DNA of 10,675 nucleotides, taken from assembly GCA_018899795.1 (NCBI GenBank), contig JAHIHJ010000315.1:1-10675 (forward strand). Reading direction: 5' to 3'. This DNA comes from Methanobacteriota archaeon. GTDB taxonomy: Archaea; Halobacteriota; Methanosarcinia; Methanosarcinales; Methanoperedenaceae. The position numbers were made by a program, and so were the translations under genes. Positions within the stretch are counted from its first letter, which is position 1, and every line of letters begins with the position of its first letter. The notes under the pieces are model-generated. The model had not been told where the DNA came from, searched no databases, and saw nothing but the letters and a program-made list of their open reading frames with translations. This document shows positions 5,547 to 10,675 of this stretch, piece after piece.

Positions 5547-6437
5547 TAATTGTTCAGTGAACATCTCATCATGTGATTTCTGCTGTATCAAACGGTCTGT
5601 GTACAATTCCTTATCCCATAGGAACAAGTCGGAGGCTGTGGAATGCATCCAGCCCGCAGCATAGCTCTTTGGTGATATGAGAGAAAAGGTCTTCAGGTAG
5701 TCGTTGAGATATCCGACAGTTCCGATATCACCATTCAGTTCGTAACCTGATCCTGTCATGTTCACAGGATCAAAGATGTTCTCCTGAAGGAATTCGGGGT
5801 ATGAACGTCCCGAAGCCTGCTCTATGATAGCGCCGAGCAGGATGTAACCGGTATTACTGTATTTCCCGTATCTTTCCCCTGGTTTGAATTCAAGCGGTTC
5901 CTGCATGAATCTCTGGATGATCTCATCTTCTGTCGCGCTATTCAACCAGAAAACGGATTGAAAATCAGGAATGCCGGATGTATGTGTGAGAAGATGATGT
6001 ATCGTGATATCTTTCCAATTTGAGCCTATGCGAAATATTGTTTCAGAAGTTGTCGGGATCATCCTGCTTCGGTCTGCATACCCGTAGCCTTTGCTCAGCA
6101 TGACCCTGCCATCTATCGCAATAAGCGCCGCGCCGCTATATCCCTGCTCTTTCAGCCAGGTATCTATCTGGGGAAATGGGGCGGTATCAGCAACAGTCCC
6201 TGTGGAAACAGGAGCTGCCATTGCAAGATAAGCAAAGGTCAGGATAAAAAACATTACAAGAACCGTGAGATATTTCATTTTCTGTTCTGACCCGGCTTTA
6301 TGTATCTGCAAAACTGCGCCTATTGCAGCCGCAACAGGGTGGATGAAACTGGGGGGCAGGAAGAGCAGTAGCACGGCAAAGATAATCGCCATTAAACCTG
6401 CGATGATGGCGATGGTACTGACCCTGTCCCTTATCAT
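5280..6437 (-). pseudogene. Decayed serine beta-lactamase/PBP-like hydrolase
   Basis: The frame is open for 385 codons, but only about 6278-5550 resembles a class C beta-lactamase / penicillin-binding-protein-like serine hydrolase (PF00144). From the Met at 6278 there is a signal peptide (MKYLTVLVMFFILTFAYLAM). Then come GYSGAALIAIDGRVMLSKGY, the YSN motif (YGKYSNTGYILLGAIIE) and the LWDKELYTDRLI region. Two lesions are visible. FRIGS runs straight into NWKDITIHHLLTHTSGIP, so the block of roughly 35-40 residues that should carry the catalytic SxxK is missing, in frame. After about position 5550 the frame reads only the antisense of the DJ-1 family gene, so the C-terminal part with the HGG/KTG-type motif is lost. 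The N-terminal 53 codons add an unexplained extra hydrophobic segment. Hydrolase activity is very unlikely. The open frame may still be expressed. Confidence 0.75.
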
Positions 6438-6480
6438 GTCAATATAAATTTATTATTCCTGGCTTTAATAGTTTCTGGTA

Positions 6481-6554
6481 AGCCGCCGGAGGGATTTGAA
6501 CCCTCGATCTGCTGATTACGAATCAGCCGCTTTGCCGAGCTAAGCCACGACGGC
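6481..6554 (-). tRNA. tRNA-Thr (anticodon CGU)
   Basis: The minus strand folds into a complete cloverleaf of 74 nt. The acceptor stem GCCGTCG pairs with CGGCGGC (one T-G wobble). The anticodon stem GCTGA/TCAGC encloses the loop TTCGTAA, giving anticodon CGT, which reads ACG. The T arm is GAGGG TTCAAAT CCCTC. The discriminator is T, as usual for archaeal tRNA-Thr. No CCA directly follows the discriminator, so it must be added after transcription. No intron is present, and no duplicated 3' end that would mark an integrated element is visible in the window. Confidence 0.95.
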
Positions 6555-6584
6555 ATGGAATTGCTGTATATCGCTATTTCTGAC

Positions 6585-6594
6585 TATATACTTT
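6585..6594 (-). promoter_or_regulatory. TATA box of the tRNA-Thr gene
   Basis: The minus strand reads AAAGTATATA, centred about 35 bp before the tRNA 5' end. Transcription would start a few bases upstream of the mature end, as expected for an archaeal tRNA promoter. Confidence 0.6.
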
Positions 6595-6607
6595 ACCTTA
6601 TGAACGC

Positions 6608-6620
6608 ATAATATTTTAAG
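6608..6620 (+). promoter_or_regulatory. TATA-like element before the prepilin peptidase gene
   Basis: ATAATATTTTAAG lies about 28 bp upstream of the ATG at 6643. Used as a TATA box it would give a leaderless or nearly leaderless transcript, consistent with the weak ribosome binding site at that start. The region is AT-rich, so the match is only suggestive. Confidence 0.3.
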
Positions 6621-6642
6621 TAAATAAAATAATTAAGAGAAT

Positions 6643-7425
6643 ATGCTGTATGACTTACAGATGCTTGAATATATTTTAAAGATATTGTTCTGTACGCCAT
6701 TCCTGCTCTATTCATGCTATACTGATATTAAAACCCGCCGCGTGACGAATAAGCTGTGGGTTGTCATGCTTTCCGGCATTGCGGTTTTCGTGTTATATGA
6801 CATCCTGACAAAAGGAATAACATATTTATTGGACCTCTTCATCTCGGCGGGTTTGATATATGTGCTGGTCTATATCCTTTTCAAGATCGGGTCGTTTGGG
6901 GGCGCTGATGCAAAATCCCTCATTGTCATTTCAATAATCCTGCCTTCGTATCCAGAATTCAGTGCGTTTGGTTATGATTTTCCCCTTAATCAACCGCTCA
7001 TTCATCTTTTCGCGTTCGGCATACTCGGTAATGCGGTGCTGCTATCCATAGTTGTTCCGCTTGGTCTTGCTGTATATAACATTTTCAGAATGGGTTTGCA
7101 TATCGATAATCCGCTTTACATATTCATAGGCTATAAATCAAGGATCTCAGACCTCGCAGATAAACATATTAAGCTCATGCATTCTTTTGAAGAGGAGAAC
7201 GGACGAATAATATCCCGCTTCAGGCGCGGTGGGATTGAGATCACCGAAGATGTTATTTCAGAACTGAAAGCCCTTTCAGAAAAGGGTTTAATAAAAGAGG
7301 AAGTATGGGTTACTCCTGGACTGCCATTTATGATCCCGATAACACTTGGGTTTTTTGTGGCTGTGTTTTATGGGGATATGATAACTGAACTTACGAGATT
7401 CCTTATATTTTTAAGACTTAATTAA
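6643..7425 (+). CDS. Archaeal A24 prepilin/preflagellin peptidase
   Basis: The protein has 260 residues. It is an aspartic membrane protease that should cleave class III signal peptides of archaellins and type IV-like pilins at the cytoplasmic face of the membrane. The two catalytic aspartates are visible: Asp28 in CYTDIKTRRVTN after the first helix, and Asp89 in FGGADAKSL, the archaeal form of the GxGD motif. Hydrophobic helices lie at about 9-25, 39-54, 63-82, 91-101, 118-148 and 228-258. A charged soluble segment, about 165-222, precedes the conserved TPGLPFMIPITLGF. This larger layout is typical of euryarchaeal members rather than the short bacterial form. ATG 6643 is used; Met7 at 6661 is possible. 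No archaellum or pilin gene is nearby, so its substrates are encoded elsewhere. It converges on the rRNA operon. Confidence 0.88.
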   Translation: MLYDLQMLEYILKILFCTPFLLYSCYTDIKTRRVTNKLWVVMLSGIAVFVLYDILTKGITYLLDLFISAGLIYVLVYILFKIGSFGGADAKSLIVISIILPSYPEFSAFGYDFPLNQPLIHLFAFGILGNAVLLSIVVPLGLAVYNIFRMGLHIDNPLYIFIGYKSRISDLADKHIKLMHSFEEENGRIISRFRRGGIEITEDVISELKALSEKGLIKEEVWVTPGLPFMIPITLGFFVAVFYGDMITELTRFLIFLRLN

Positions 7426-7448
7426 TACAATTAAGTTTTATTAATAAT

Positions 7449-7466
7449 AAAAAATTCGTTAAAAAT
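7449..7466 (-). terminator. T-rich terminator of the rRNA operon
   Basis: On the minus strand, just downstream of 5S, two T-tracts occur (ATTTTTAACGAATTTTTT). Archaeal RNA polymerase stops at such U-tracts. The plus-strand complement is A-rich, so this signal serves the rRNA unit, not the convergent peptidase gene. Confidence 0.5.
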
Positions 7467-7487
7467 AAGATAAGATGAAATAAGTAA

Positions 7488-7610
7488 GCATAGCAGCTTT
7501 CTGCAGTTCCCTAGAGTTCGCACATCATAGTACAATGCAGAACGTATACGGGCTTAACTACTGTGTTCGGGATGGGTACAGGTGTTTCCCCGTCGCTTTG
7601 ACCGCTATAC
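7488..7610 (-). rRNA. rrf: 5S ribosomal RNA
   Basis: The minus strand carries the hallmark 5S block CCCATCCCGAACACAG near 7563-7578, followed by GTTAAGCCCGTATACGTTC. The ends were set from helix I: GTATAGCGG (7610-7602) pairs with CTGCTATGC (7496-7488), wobbles included, giving about 123 nt. It lies about 120 nt downstream of 23S in the same transcript, and no tRNA is between them. Exact ends could shift by a base or two. Confidence 0.93.
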
Positions 7611-7621
7611 TCACTTATGAC

Positions 7622-7688
7622 TGTAAACCCCGGATTAAAATCCGAGGCATGGAAGATCCCAGACTTAAGTCCGGGGCCTTTTGTAAAC
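7622..7688. repeat. Paired-palindrome element flanked by TGTAAAC repeats
   Basis: Two related palindromes sit in the 23S-5S spacer. As transcribed they are CCCCGGACTTAAGTCTGGG (7658-7676) and CCTCGGATTTTAATCCGGGG (7628-7647). Each forms a hairpin with one G-U wobble. The outer ends (CCCCGGATT on the left, AAGTCCGGGG on the right, plus strand) also form imperfect terminal inverted repeats. The direct repeat TGTAAAC lies on both sides, at 7622-7628 and 7682-7688, exactly 60 bp apart. The layout resembles a tiny non-coding insertion with a target duplication, but could be a native spacer structure. Confidence 0.6.
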
Positions 7689-7731
7689 ACAATCTGGATA
7701 TCGCCCGAATGTAGCAGAACAAATCTAGCGT

Positions 7732-7736
7732 GGACG
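7732..7736 (-). other. 3' arm of the probable 23S processing stem
   Basis: CGTCC on the transcribed strand is complementary to GGACG at the extreme right edge of the window (10671-10675), on the other side of the 23S gene. Archaeal 23S precursors are closed by such a stem and cut at a bulge-helix-bulge. Only five certain pairs are visible, because the outer part of the 5' arm lies outside the window. Confidence 0.35.
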
Positions 7737-10655
<2,919 letters not shown>

Positions 10656-10675
10656 ACTACATTCAGTTAGCGTCC

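Noticed and set aside
6400..6600. tRNA-Thr as an integration site for a mobile element
   Set aside because: No duplicated tRNA 3' end, integrase gene or phage-like gene is visible in the window.

Overview
The window looks like a piece of a euryarchaeal chromosome, most likely from the Methanosarcina / Methanoperedens side of the tree. The basis is an archaeal-type 23S and 5S rRNA pair, a tRNA-Thr with a U discriminator base and no encoded CCA, TATA-box promoters at archaeal spacing, an archaeal A24 prepilin peptidase, an archaeal HTH-ACT regulator, a CooT-family protein and an archaeal bactofilin-like protein. The species assignment is inference; no marker here fixes it.

Layout. Positions 1-1805 (all minus strand) are visibly more AT-rich than the rest and hold three proteins I cannot assign: a two-helix membrane protein, a 182-residue soluble protein, and a larger, mostly helical protein that runs off the left edge. 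They read in the order 1737 to 1, with the last two nearly touching, and look like an accessory cassette. From about 1835 the content becomes ordinary archaeal chromosome: a CooT-family metal-binding protein (minus) divergent from a bactofilin-like beta-helix protein (plus), an ACT-domain regulator (minus) divergent from a four-helix membrane protein (plus), a probable 34-residue membrane peptide (minus), and a tight two-gene operon (plus) of a YgjP-like metallopeptidase and a DJ-1 family protein.

Convergent with that operon is a decayed serine beta-lactamase-like gene that has lost its catalytic SxxK block and its C-terminal third. Next come tRNA-Thr(CGU) with its own TATA box (minus), the prepilin peptidase (plus), and the distal end of an rRNA operon (minus): 5S, a spacer carrying a compact paired-palindrome element flanked by 7-bp direct repeats, and an essentially full-length 23S gene reaching the right edge. 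The 16S gene should lie beyond position 10675.

Most neighbours have unrelated jobs. The only convincing functional units are the metallopeptidase/DJ-1 pair, the 23S-5S transcription unit and, tentatively, the unknown cassette at the left.
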